Below are positions 1 to 4,963 of a stretch of DNA of 8,621 nucleotides, piece by piece. The position numbers were made by a program, and so were the translations under genes. The number at the start of each line of letters is the position of its first letter. Within the stretch, counting starts at the first letter, position 1. The DNA is from Bdellovibrio sp. (GTDB lineage: Bacteria > Bdellovibrionota > Bdellovibrionia > Bdellovibrionales > Bdellovibrionaceae), in NCBI GenBank assembly GCA_017745015.1, contig JAGIAF010000143.1, positions 1-8,621 of the forward strand, written 5' to 3'. The notes under the pieces were generated by a model, which was not told the DNA's origin, searched no databases, and saw only the letters and a list, made by a program, of their open reading frames with translations.

Positions 1-960
1 GAAAAACAAAATGTTCAGAGTCTGCAAGATAAAGACACCGTTGATATGTTGTTCTTGGTAAAAGAAAAGACGGTGGCTGTTGGTAAGAATGGTCGTCCTT
101 TTATGGGGCTTCAGCTAGGCGATGCGACGGGTGCTATTGATGCACGCTTGTGGGATCGTGTTGAAGAACTGGCTCGTCAATTTGAAGTGGGCGATGTTTT
201 AAAAGTAAAAGGCCAAGTTCAGCTTTTCCAAAATCGTAAGCAGTTGGTGGTCCATCGTTTGGAAAGAGTGGAGCCTTCCACCGTGAACTTTGAAGATTTC
301 ATTCCTAAAGCTTCTAAGAATACCGAAGATATGTTTTCGGAGTTGATTCAATTGGTCCGTTCCATGCGAAATGATCACTTGAGACAATTGATCTTGGACA
401 CGTTAGAAGATCCAGAAATTCGCCCGAAGGTTTTGCGTGCTCCAGCGGCAAAGTCGATTCACCATGCGTGGATAGGTGGCCTTCTTGAACACATCCTTTC
501 GATCTGCAAAATCATGGATTTTATGGGCACTCATTACCCATTCTTGAACCGTGATTTGTTGCTGTTCGGCGCGATCTTTCACGATATCGGTAAACTCTGG
601 GAGCTTTCTTATGATCACGGTGTTGCGTACACAGATCGTGGACGTCTTTTGGGACACATGCAGATCGCCTGTGAACTGATCGATAAGAAGTCGTCTCGTA
701 TTTTGGGCTTTAGCGAAGAGCTCAAAGATATTTGTAAACATATTATCTTGAGTCATCATGGTAAATTAGAGTACGGTTCTCCGAAGCGGCCAAAATTCTT
801 GGAAGCTATGGTAATCGCGATGATCGACGACCTTGATAGTAAGGTGGCGACATTGAAGTCCATTATGGACGGCGAGAGAGGATCCGGCGAGAAATGGTCT
901 CGCTATAACGAACTTTTTGATCGTTATTTCCTCTTGGATGATCTGAATGAGAAGTACTAA
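1..960 (+). CDS. YhaM-family 3'-5' exoribonuclease (OB-fold + HD domain), 5' end outside the window
   Basis: The frame is open from the first base, and the first ATG (46) falls inside the OB-fold, so the gene starts upstream and this is the C-terminal 319 residues. Counted from the window's first codon, residues ~14-90 form an OB-fold nucleic-acid-binding domain (NGRPFMGLQLGDATGAIDA, then ARLWD). Residues ~150-285 form an HD metal-dependent phosphohydrolase domain. Its metal ligands are visible: H in GGLLEH (~164), the HD pair in FHDIGK (194-195), H in GHMQI (~219), the HH pair in LSHHGK (~252) and D in MIDDLDSK (~276). OB plus HD in this order, with the GGLLEH/HDIGK/YTDRGRLLGH signature, is typical of YhaM/CBF1-type 3'-5' exoribonucleases, cytoplasmic enzymes that trim RNA ends and can act on DNA. 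An ATG at 11 in another frame stops after 16 codons and is not the start. The stop overlaps the cysE start by one base. Confidence 0.88.
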   Translation, partial: EKQNVQSLQDKDTVDMLFLVKEKTVAVGKNGRPFMGLQLGDATGAIDARLWDRVEELARQFEVGDVLKVKGQVQLFQNRKQLVVHRLERVEPSTVNFEDFIPKASKNTEDMFSELIQLVRSMRNDHLRQLILDTLEDPEIRPKVLRAPAAKSIHHAWIGGLLEHILSICKIMDFMGTHYPFLNRDLLLFGAIFHDIGKLWELSYDHGVAYTDRGRLLGHMQIACELIDKKSSRILGFSEELKDICKHIILSHHGKLEYGSPKRPKFLEAMVIAMIDDLDSKVATLKSIMDGERGSGEKWSRYNELFDRYFLLDDLNEKY

Positions 961-1469
961 TGGTGATCGGTCAGTTTAAAGAGCTTTTAAATACCTACAA
1001 AATGTATGACCCGGCGGCCAAATCCTTGTGGGAAATTGGTTTGCTCTATCCGGGTCCAAAAGCTTTGATGATGCATCGTCTGGCTCACGCGTTCTATAAA
1101 GACAAAATGTATTTCCTTGCGCGTTTGGTGGCGGAAGTGTCTCGTTGGTTGACGGGCATTGAAATTCACCCGGGCGCACAAATCGGCCATCGTTTGGTGA
1201 TCGATCACGGCTTCGGCGTAGTGATCGGCGAAACAGCGATCATCGGTGACGATTGCATTATCTTCCACGGCGTTACTTTGGGCGGCATCAAATTCGACCC
1301 CGTTAAGCGTCACCCCACAGTAGGTAACAAAGTGATGATCGGCGCTGGAGCCAAAGTTCTTGGTCCCATCACGATCGGCGACGGAGCCTTGATCGGAGCC
1401 AACGCCGTGGTCGTCAAAGACGTCCCGGCTGGCACAGTGATGGCAGCCCCACTAGCCCAAGCCAAGTAA
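960..1469 (+). CDS. cysE: Serine O-acetyltransferase, short form
   Basis: This 169-residue protein should transfer acetyl from acetyl-CoA to L-serine, giving O-acetylserine, the first committed step of cysteine synthesis. Residues ~60-160 are a left-handed beta-helix of hexapeptide repeats. The serine-site signature is intact: IEIHPGAQIG (67-76), catalytic-type D82-H83 in IDHGFG, VVIGET (87-92), GVTLGG (104-109) and R117-H118 in KRHP. The first 60 residues are a reduced helical domain, closer to the short Bacillus form than to the ~270-residue enterobacterial enzyme. The C-terminus is odd: where the family has a VGxPA-type turn and an acetyl-CoA/CysK-binding tail, this protein ends in MAAPLAQAK. 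The ATG shares its A with the upstream TAA (TAATG) and only a weak GAGAAG lies before it, so translation is probably coupled to the exoribonuclease gene. Confidence 0.88.
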   Translation: MVIGQFKELLNTYKMYDPAAKSLWEIGLLYPGPKALMMHRLAHAFYKDKMYFLARLVAEVSRWLTGIEIHPGAQIGHRLVIDHGFGVVIGETAIIGDDCIIFHGVTLGGIKFDPVKRHPTVGNKVMIGAGAKVLGPITIGDGALIGANAVVVKDVPAGTVMAAPLAQAK

Positions 1470-1492
1470 AAGGTGTCTGGTTATTTTTTGCG
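1468..1492 (+). repeat. Partial copy of the 1974-1998 hairpin arm
   Basis: AAAAGGTGTCTGGTTATTTTTT right after the cysE stop closely resembles AAAAGGTGCCTGCTTCTTTTT at 1974-1994, differing at only a few positions. Here the returning arm is missing, so no hairpin can form. The two copies follow consecutive genes, each within about ten bases of the stop codon. They could be relics of a small dispersed intergenic repeat. Confidence 0.35.
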
Positions 1493-1518
1493 TCCACGCC
1501 GTGTTAAAGGAGCGAACA

Positions 1519-1965
1519 ATGAGAAGTTTAGAATCTTGGTTTGCTGAATACAGTGCGAGTCACCAAAATCGTAAAAACCAAGTCATTCACAAGATCTGCG
1601 TTCCCGCGATTTTTTTCTCCGTAGTGGGTGTGCTCCTGCAAATCCCTTTAAATCTCGGCCCCATCAAACTCGGCGAACTCATCATCGCGGTAGCTCTTGG
1701 CTGGTACGCAACTCTCGGCAAGCGCGCCTTCCTGGTGATGCTCGGCCAACTGATCTTGTGTTACGTGCTTCTTTATTTATTAGGTCACTTATTCCAACCC
1801 GTTTGGTTGGCTTTGGTGCTTATCTTCGTTACCGCATGGATCGGCCAATTCTACGGTCACCACATCGAAGGCAAACGCCCATCGTTCTTCAAAGACCTCC
1901 AATTCCTGCTAATCGGCCCCCTTTGGGTCCTAAGAGACGTCTTCTTTAAACAAAATAACGCATAA
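1519..1965 (+). CDS. DUF962 / Mpo1-like membrane protein
   Basis: The protein has 148 residues. The start is ATG 1519, because AAAGGAG at 1506-1512 sits six bases before it; an upstream GTG at 1501 has no such site. The N-terminal motif (WFAEYSASHQN, then VIHKICVP) and the C-terminal motif (IGQFYGHHIEGKRPS, ~108-122) match the DUF962/YGL010w family. Between them are about four hydrophobic segments (~28-45, 52-68, 70-90, 93-112), so it should be an inner-membrane protein. Conserved-looking His/Glu are H15, H24, H114, H115 and E117. Yeast Mpo1 of this family is an Fe(II)-dependent dioxygenase that alpha-oxidises 2-hydroxy fatty acids from phytosphingosine breakdown. Whether bacterial members do the same is not known to me, so the substrate here is inference. 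It lies 49 bases after cysE without an obvious terminator and may be co-transcribed. Confidence 0.82.
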   Translation: MRSLESWFAEYSASHQNRKNQVIHKICVPAIFFSVVGVLLQIPLNLGPIKLGELIIAVALGWYATLGKRAFLVMLGQLILCYVLLYLLGHLFQPVWLALVLIFVTAWIGQFYGHHIEGKRPSFFKDLQFLLIGPLWVLRDVFFKQNNA

Positions 1966-1977
1966 AGCCACAAAAAA

Positions 1978-2014
1978 GGTGCCTGCTTCTTTTTCTGCAA
2001 ATGAAGCAGGCACC
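1978..2014 (-). terminator. Perfect 12-bp hairpin, U-tract oriented for the - strand
   Basis: GGTGCCTGCTTC (1978-1989) pairs perfectly with GAAGCAGGCACC (2003-2014) around a 13-base loop. AAAAAA lies before it on the + strand, so on the - strand the stem is followed by TTTTTT and looks like a rho-independent terminator. No - strand gene ends close by; the nearest stops at 2321. On the + strand it follows the DUF962 gene by 12 bases but is trailed only by CTATATTCGTTTT. It may still serve as the end of that transcript. Confidence 0.6.
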
Positions 2015-2076
2015 CTATATTCGTTTTAAGCTTTCATTTCGGTTTCATGATCGAAAGCTAATATTAATTGTGTCGC

Positions 2077-2120
2077 TTGACGCTCCGTGGCTCTGAGATA
2101 CTAGGGGTGTAACTATCTCA
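2077..2120 (+). promoter_or_regulatory. Possible promoter and 7-bp dyad upstream of the 37-residue microprotein
   Basis: TTGACG (2077-2082) resembles a -35 element. GATACT (2097-2102), preceded by TGA, could be a -10, but the 14-base spacing is short. TGAGATA (2094-2100) and TATCTCA (2114-2120) form a perfect inverted repeat with a 13-base spacer that overlaps the putative -10. It could be an operator or a leader hairpin. The dyad is plain in the sequence; its role is inferred. Confidence 0.3.
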
Positions 2121-2142
2121 CCTAGACGAAAGGAGTTCGGCT

Positions 2143-2256
2143 ATGAAACAGGTAGAACTTGAAACGGTCCCTACGAACACAACGCCGGTCGAAAGCACCA
2201 GCACTGCTCTTCCAGTTCGTAAGAAAAATCGCCGTCGCCGCTTGCCAGCTTGGTAA
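2143..2256 (+). CDS. 37-residue basic-tailed microprotein, unknown function
   Basis: This short ORF has an almost ideal ribosome site, AAAGGAG at 2129-2135, seven bases before ATG 2143. It encodes 37 residues in two parts: a polar, Thr/Ser-rich, mildly acidic N-terminus (MKQVELETVPTNTTPVESTS) and a strongly basic end (VRKKNRRRRLPAW). I see no signal peptide, membrane segment or cysteine. I do not recognise the family. The basic run would suit nucleic-acid or acidic-surface binding, and the terminal LPAW could be a docking tail; both are inference. It lies between a putative promoter with a dyad and GC-rich hairpins, so it may be a separate small transcription unit. The ribosome site and bounded context are the main reasons to take it as real. 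Confidence 0.6.
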   Translation: MKQVELETVPTNTTPVESTSTALPVRKKNRRRRLPAW

Positions 2257-2262
2257 GCAGCA

Positions 2263-2310
2263 GCCCTCCTCTTCCACATATTTTATTCGGGGGAGGGCGC
2301 CCTTCGGGGC
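2263..2310. terminator. Tandem hairpins between convergent genes
   Basis: GCCCTCC (2263-2269) pairs with GGAGGGC (2292-2298), and the stem can be lengthened with G-U pairs. Directly after it, GCCC-TTCG-GGGC (2299-2310) makes a stem with a C(UUCG)G loop, an unusually stable tetraloop. The pair sits between the + strand microprotein stop (2256) and the - strand gene stop (2321), where a bidirectional terminator would be expected. There is no proper U-tract, so termination efficiency is uncertain. Confidence 0.45.
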
Positions 2311-2320
2311 ATGTCCTTAA

Positions 2321-2668
2321 TTATTCAACGCAGTCAGCGTTTGAGAAAAAGCGATAATCGCCTTTGATTCCTGCCACGGTCCATTTGCCGTTACGGCGAA
2401 GAAGAATTCTTTCTGTGCCGTCGTGAGAGGACATCGGAACATAGCCATCTTCCAAATCCTGAGATGTCGCCATTAGATCTTTTTTAGAACCATCCGTATG
2501 TTGTTCAAGAAGCTCCAGAAGACCTTCGGCTTTGATATTTGCGTTCTTCTGAATAGTGATGGTTTTCAAATCATCTTGGTCGATGTTTTTGCAGAAAAGA
2601 AGAGTTTTGGTGGCGGCTTCAGCTTGGAATGTGAACGCTAGCAACAGCATACAGAGCAAGGCTTTCAC
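2321..2668 (-). CDS. Small secreted protein, unknown function
   Basis: The likely start is GTG at 2668. On the - strand AAAGGAG lies five bases before it, and the product then opens with a compact Sec signal peptide, MKALLCMLLLAFTFQAEA, with cleavage expected after AEA. An ATG at 2683 has no ribosome site and would lie only a few bases from the predicted transcription start. The mature protein is about 97 residues, mixed charge, with two cysteines near its ends (LLFC and ADCVE) that could form a disulphide in the periplasm. Other visible stretches are an amphipathic LLELLEQH segment and a likely beta-rich C-terminal half (RILLRRNGKWTVAG, then DYRFFSN). I do not recognise the family. It is a single gene on the - strand, convergent with the microprotein and divergent from rpsD. 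Confidence 0.7.
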   Translation of the reverse strand: MKALLCMLLLAFTFQAEAATKTLLFCKNIDQDDLKTITIQKNANIKAEGLLELLEQHTDGSKKDLMATSQDLEDGYVPMSSHDGTERILLRRNGKWTVAGIKGDYRFFSNADCVE

Positions 2669-2693
2669 GAACTCTCCTTTCATTGGGAGAATC

Positions 2694-2722
2694 GTTCTAC
2701 AGACCCGCAAAACCCTTGTCAG
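2694..2722 (-). promoter_or_regulatory. Candidate sigma-70 promoter for the 2321-2668 gene
   Basis: Read on the - strand, CTGACA (2722-2717) and TAGAAC (2699-2694) match the -35 and -10 consensus at 5/6 and 4/6 with an ideal 17-base spacer. Transcription would begin near 2687, leaving a leader of about 20 bases to the GTG at 2668. This supports the GTG over the ATG at 2683. Confidence 0.4.
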
Positions 2723-2853
2723 TAAAATAAGCGAACCTTGTAGATAAAATTAAATCTCATTTACACCCCAAAATAATTCAGATGCCTTTTGCATTCTCAC
2801 TTCATTATCAGGAGGCTTTCACTCCCTTTTCACTTAAAAGCAAAAAAGCAGAA

Positions 2854-2883
2854 TTGCTGTTCTTTGAGGTGGGTTGCCATTAT
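2854..2883 (+). promoter_or_regulatory. Candidate promoter for rpsD
   Basis: TTGCTG (2854-2859) and CATTAT (2878-2883), spaced by 18 bases, are a plausible -35/-10 pair about 30 bases before the rpsD start. The rest of the divergent spacer 2723-2853 is AT-rich. It contains an AGGAGG at 2811-2816 with no usable start codon after it. I see no clear S4 autoregulatory pseudoknot, but I cannot fold it here. Confidence 0.3.
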
Positions 2884-2913
2884 CACGGTAGCTCGCTTGA
2901 TAAAGGACTTAAA

Positions 2914-3540
2914 ATGAAAAGAAAAGGTAAAACACCTCGTTTTAAAAAACAAAGACGTCTTCTAACTGAGCTACCAGGCTTAGGAAAAGCAGGTGCTTTG
3001 GAAAGAAGACCTTATCCTCCAGGTCAACACGGTCAACGTCGCCGTAAATATTCTGAATTCGGTTTGCAACTGGAAGAGAAACAAAAGATCCGTATTCACT
3101 ACGGACTGCGTGAAGAACAATTCCGTCGTATCATCGCGAAGGCTCAAAAGTCTTCCAACACGAACTGGGTTGAGTCTTTGGTTAACTTGTTGGAAAAACG
3201 TTTGGACAACGTCGTTTTCCGTCTTGGATTTGCTACAAGTATCCCAGCGGCAAAACAACTCGTGTCTCACGGAAAAGTTTTGTTGAACGGCAAAAAAGTT
3301 AATATCCCATCTCAAATCATTAAAGTTGGCGATATTGTGACTTTGAAACCTGAAGCTTACACTAACCAAGTATACATGGCGGCGAAACAAGCTCCACGTC
3401 TGCCACTTCCTTCTTTCATGTCTAAAGAAGAAAAAGGTGGCGTTGAGTCGGGTCGTTTGACTGATGAACCAAATATCGAATCTGTTCCATTCACATTCGA
3501 TCCAGGTTTGGTAATCAGCTACTACTCTCTTCGTGGCTAA
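2914..3540 (+). CDS. rpsD: 30S ribosomal protein S4, zinc-free form
   Basis: Start ATG 2914 is chosen because TAAAGG at 2901-2906 lies seven bases upstream. The in-frame extension back to 2782 has no S4 character. The 208 residues match normal S4 length. S4 is a primary 16S rRNA-binding protein at the 5' domain and a ribosome accuracy determinant. Visible are the N-terminal domain (RFKKQRRLLTELPGLG, PPGQHGQRR, FGLQLEEKQKIRIHYGL), the S4 RNA-binding fold at ~97-160 (LEKRLDNVVFRLGF, AAKQLVSHGKVLLNGKKV) and the C-terminal FDPGLVISYYS end. It has no cysteines, so it lacks the zinc site found in some S4 proteins. The RFKKxRRL...LPGL opening resembles cyanobacterial/plastid S4 more than E. coli S4. 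The usual rpsM, rpsK and rpoA neighbours are absent, so this may be a relocated or second copy. It forms an operon with the small gene that follows. Confidence 0.93.
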   Translation: MKRKGKTPRFKKQRRLLTELPGLGKAGALERRPYPPGQHGQRRRKYSEFGLQLEEKQKIRIHYGLREEQFRRIIAKAQKSSNTNWVESLVNLLEKRLDNVVFRLGFATSIPAAKQLVSHGKVLLNGKKVNIPSQIIKVGDIVTLKPEAYTNQVYMAAKQAPRLPLPSFMSKEEKGGVESGRLTDEPNIESVPFTFDPGLVISYYSLRG

Positions 3541-3554
3541 TTAAAGAGGACGTT

Positions 3555-3782
3555 ATGAAAAACGTAAAATTCCTCGAAGCTGAGGAAATTTCTTTAGATG
3601 AAGTGAACGGCGAATTCGTTTCTGTGAAGCTCGCAGGCGAAAAGTTCGTGATCGACGTGGATACTTTGTATGACATGTCTTTTCGCTTCGCTGAAATGTT
3701 AGCGAAGATCGAAAGCCGTGAAGAAGAAGCCTCTGAGGACGGGCTTGAAGCCTGTGCAGAGTGCTGCGGAAAACTTCATTAG
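3555..3782 (+). CDS. 75-residue acidic protein with C-terminal CxxCC motif
   Basis: It starts 14 bases after the rpsD stop, with AAAGAGG at 3543-3549 just before the ATG, so the two genes are very probably one transcript. The protein is strongly acidic (EAEEISLDEVNGE, then SREEEASEDGLEA) with a beta-like middle (VSVKLAGEKFVIDVDTLYDM) and a helical stretch (FRFAEMLAKIES). The last nine residues hold three cysteines, C67, C70 and C71 (ACAECCGKLH), which could bind a metal or be redox-active. There is no signal peptide, so it should be cytoplasmic. I do not recognise the family. An acidic partner co-expressed with a very basic ribosomal protein could be an S4-associated factor, but that is only inference from position and charge. 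Confidence 0.75.
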   Translation: MKNVKFLEAEEISLDEVNGEFVSVKLAGEKFVIDVDTLYDMSFRFAEMLAKIESREEEASEDGLEACAECCGKLH

Positions 3783-3812
3783 TTTTTCCGGACATCCGAT
3801 TTAATAGTGAAA

Positions 3813-3841
3813 GGCGTTGATGAAAATCAGCGCCTTTTTTT
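3813..3841 (+). terminator. Rho-independent terminator of the rpsD operon
   Basis: GGCGTTGAT (3813-3821) pairs with ATCAGCGCC (3826-3834), nine pairs with one G-U, around a GAAA tetraloop. Seven Ts follow (3835-3841). It lies 31 bases after the stop of the acidic-protein gene. The T-tract overlaps the TAA stop of the converging - strand gene at 3840. On the - strand the tract after the stem is only TTTCAC, so it acts mainly for the + strand. Confidence 0.9.
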
Positions 3842-4583
3842 ATTGATCATCTGGAGTGAAGGCGCCCATCACAAAGAGGAGCGTTGCACCAATAGTCGCT
3901 GTGCCTAAGGCAATCATACCGCCCGCAACGGCCACTTCTTTCGTGAGTCGTTCGTTGTTTTCTTGAATGCGGTTCATAGCGCCTTGAAGATTCGCCTTTC
4001 CGACATAATAAACTTCATACGGAACCTGATTTCCTTCAGAGTCGCGAATGCCATATTTGAAAATCGCGCGAGCCATTTCATAGGGCGAATAAAGAGTGGA
4101 TCTTGGTCCGCCGATATAAAGTTCGCCAGCTCTGCGTAAAGCACTGCAGGCAACTTGCCCACAGCTGATCCCGTGAGTGCCGTCATATTCTTTCAAGATG
4201 TCTTTCTTTGCCGGAGGAGCTTTGATGCGAATGACGATTCCGGATTCCATCAAGTCAGTGCCGCCGTTAAATGCAGCTTTACGGCCGATGATATCTCCAT
4301 CGAGACGGGCATGGTTGGAAACCAAATAAGCGTGACCGAACTCTGCCAAGCCCACGTAAATATCGCTGCTTTCGCCAATAACTTTGTTCGCTTTGAATTC
4401 TCTTTTGTCGATGAAGATGCGGCGATAGGTGACTTCCATGTTCTCTTCAAGTTTGGTAGTCTTGATTTCAAACTCTGGAAGGTCAGAGAAAATATTCTCG
4501 CAAGCACTGATAGCATGGGCATTCCCGCCGGTAAGCAGGGTGGCTGCCATAGCAATTGATAAGTATTTTCTAAGTGCCTTCAT
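3840..4583 (-). CDS. Secreted protein with possible papain-like His/Cys pattern and hydrophobic C-terminal tail
   Basis: Start ATG 4583 is preceded by GGAG at a five-base spacing and opens a clear Sec signal peptide, MKALRKYLSIAMAATLLT...NAHA, with cleavage near residue 24. The alternative TTG at 4640 would bury that signal. The protein is 247 residues. The mature part has an EFGHAYLVSNH segment (81-91, H84 and H91) and, ~55 residues on, GTHGISCGQVACSALRRAG (135-153; H137, C141, C146). A His in a beta-strand followed by a Cys at a helix start is the order seen in circularly permuted NlpC/P60 (LRAT/YiiX-like) enzymes, but the match is by eye and I assign no function. Residues ~217-241 are a Gly/Ala-rich hydrophobic segment followed by a short acidic end, so the protein may be membrane-anchored from the periplasmic side. 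No family recognised. Confidence 0.75.
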   Translation of the reverse strand: MKALRKYLSIAMAATLLTGGNAHAISACENIFSDLPEFEIKTTKLEENMEVTYRRIFIDKREFKANKVIGESSDIYVGLAEFGHAYLVSNHARLDGDIIGRKAAFNGGTDLMESGIVIRIKAPPAKKDILKEYDGTHGISCGQVACSALRRAGELYIGGPRSTLYSPYEMARAIFKYGIRDSEGNQVPYEVYYVGKANLQGAMNRIQENNERLTKEVAVAGGMIALGTATIGATLLFVMGAFTPDDQ

Positions 4584-4641
4584 ACATTCTCCAATTCGCG
4601 GCAACACATGTACACGCGATCGACAGCGAAGCCGCTTCAAA

Positions 4642-4815
4642 TCAAAGAGCTTCGTTGTCGCAGGGATCTAGAATTTCTAAAGAATTAAGAGGCAAGGCTT
4701 GCGCCAAGAGCGAGAGGAGTGCTTGTCTCAGATTGAGACAAGCAGATGTTATTTCCTAAGCATGAACGGGCTGAGCTGCTGCGGTCAGTAAGAAACTGAA
4801 AAGTATGAACTTCAT
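4642..4815 (-). pseudogene. Possible small secreted-protein gene interrupted by an in-frame UAG
   Basis: ATG 4815 begins MKFILFSFLLTAAAQPVHA, a near-perfect Sec signal peptide, which stops at TAG (4758-4756) exactly where signal peptidase would cut. The same frame stays open for 37 more codons to TGA (4644-4642) and encodes a plausible small mature chain with two cysteines (TSACLNL and DPCDNEAL). This could be a gene killed by a nonsense mutation, a chance hydrophobic ORF, or a readthrough case. The ribosome site is poor (only AAGA close to the ATG), which argues against active translation. No family recognised. Confidence 0.3.
4721..4743. repeat. Perfect 10-bp dyad with three-base centre
   Basis: GCTTGTCTCA (4721-4730) and TGAGACAAGC (4734-4743) are exact inverted repeats around GAT. 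It could be a protein-binding operator or a tight RNA hairpin. No U-tract follows on either strand, so it is not a classic terminator. It lies about 140 bases upstream of the - strand gene that starts at 4583, and 12 bases past the UAG of the interrupted reading frame. Confidence 0.55.
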
Positions 4816-4821
4816 TCTTAA

Positions 4822-4953
4822 TTTATCGGAAAAAATGTTACAATCGAAGAGGGTGCGAAACTCAATGGTGTCATTGATATCAAAAATACCACTATCAAAA
4901 AGCGCGCCTCGTTGAATGGTAAAATCAAACTCGAATTCTGTCAACGCTGTTAA
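4822..4953 (+). pseudogene. Start-less reading frame with beta-helix-like repeats, possible gene fragment
   Basis: Between TAA at 4819 and TAA at 4951 the + strand frame encodes 43 residues that look like real protein: GKNVTIEEGAKLNGVIDIKN followed by TTIKKRASLNGKIKLEF. The unit LNG-V/K-I-D/K-I/L recurs at 18-residue spacing with alternating hydrophobics, as in bactofilin-like or other beta-helix proteins. There is no ATG or GTG in the frame and no ribosome site, so if it is genuine it is the 3' end of a decayed gene. The likeness is by eye only. The rest of the 4584-4968 spacer shows nothing else beyond the dyad and the interrupted signal-peptide frame. Confidence 0.25.
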
Positions 4954-4963
4954 ATAATCAGGA

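Noticed and set aside
1501..1518. GTG 1501 as start of the DUF962 protein
   Set aside because: The AAAGGAG ribosome site at 1506-1512 lies downstream of this GTG and is correctly spaced for ATG 1519.
2684..2710. Longer N-terminus for the small secreted protein
   Set aside because: The extension precedes the signal peptide, lacks a ribosome site and overlaps the putative -10 element.
2782..2913. In-frame N-terminal extension of rpsD
   Set aside because: S4 proteins begin near the residues encoded at 2914; the extension has no S4 similarity, and the ribosome site fits ATG 2914.
2980..3390. 136-codon - strand ORF opposite rpsD
   Set aside because: It lies wholly within the unmistakable S4 coding sequence and has no protein-family features.
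4155..4559. 134-codon + strand ORF opposite the secreted protein gene
   Set aside because: The opposite strand has a signal peptide and a ribosome site; this frame has neither and reads as an antisense shadow.
4816..4944. Upstream part of the - strand frame leading into MKFILF
   Set aside because: It starts only from a TTG without a ribosome site and would place a signal peptide in the middle of the protein. The complementary strand of the same bases looks more protein-like.
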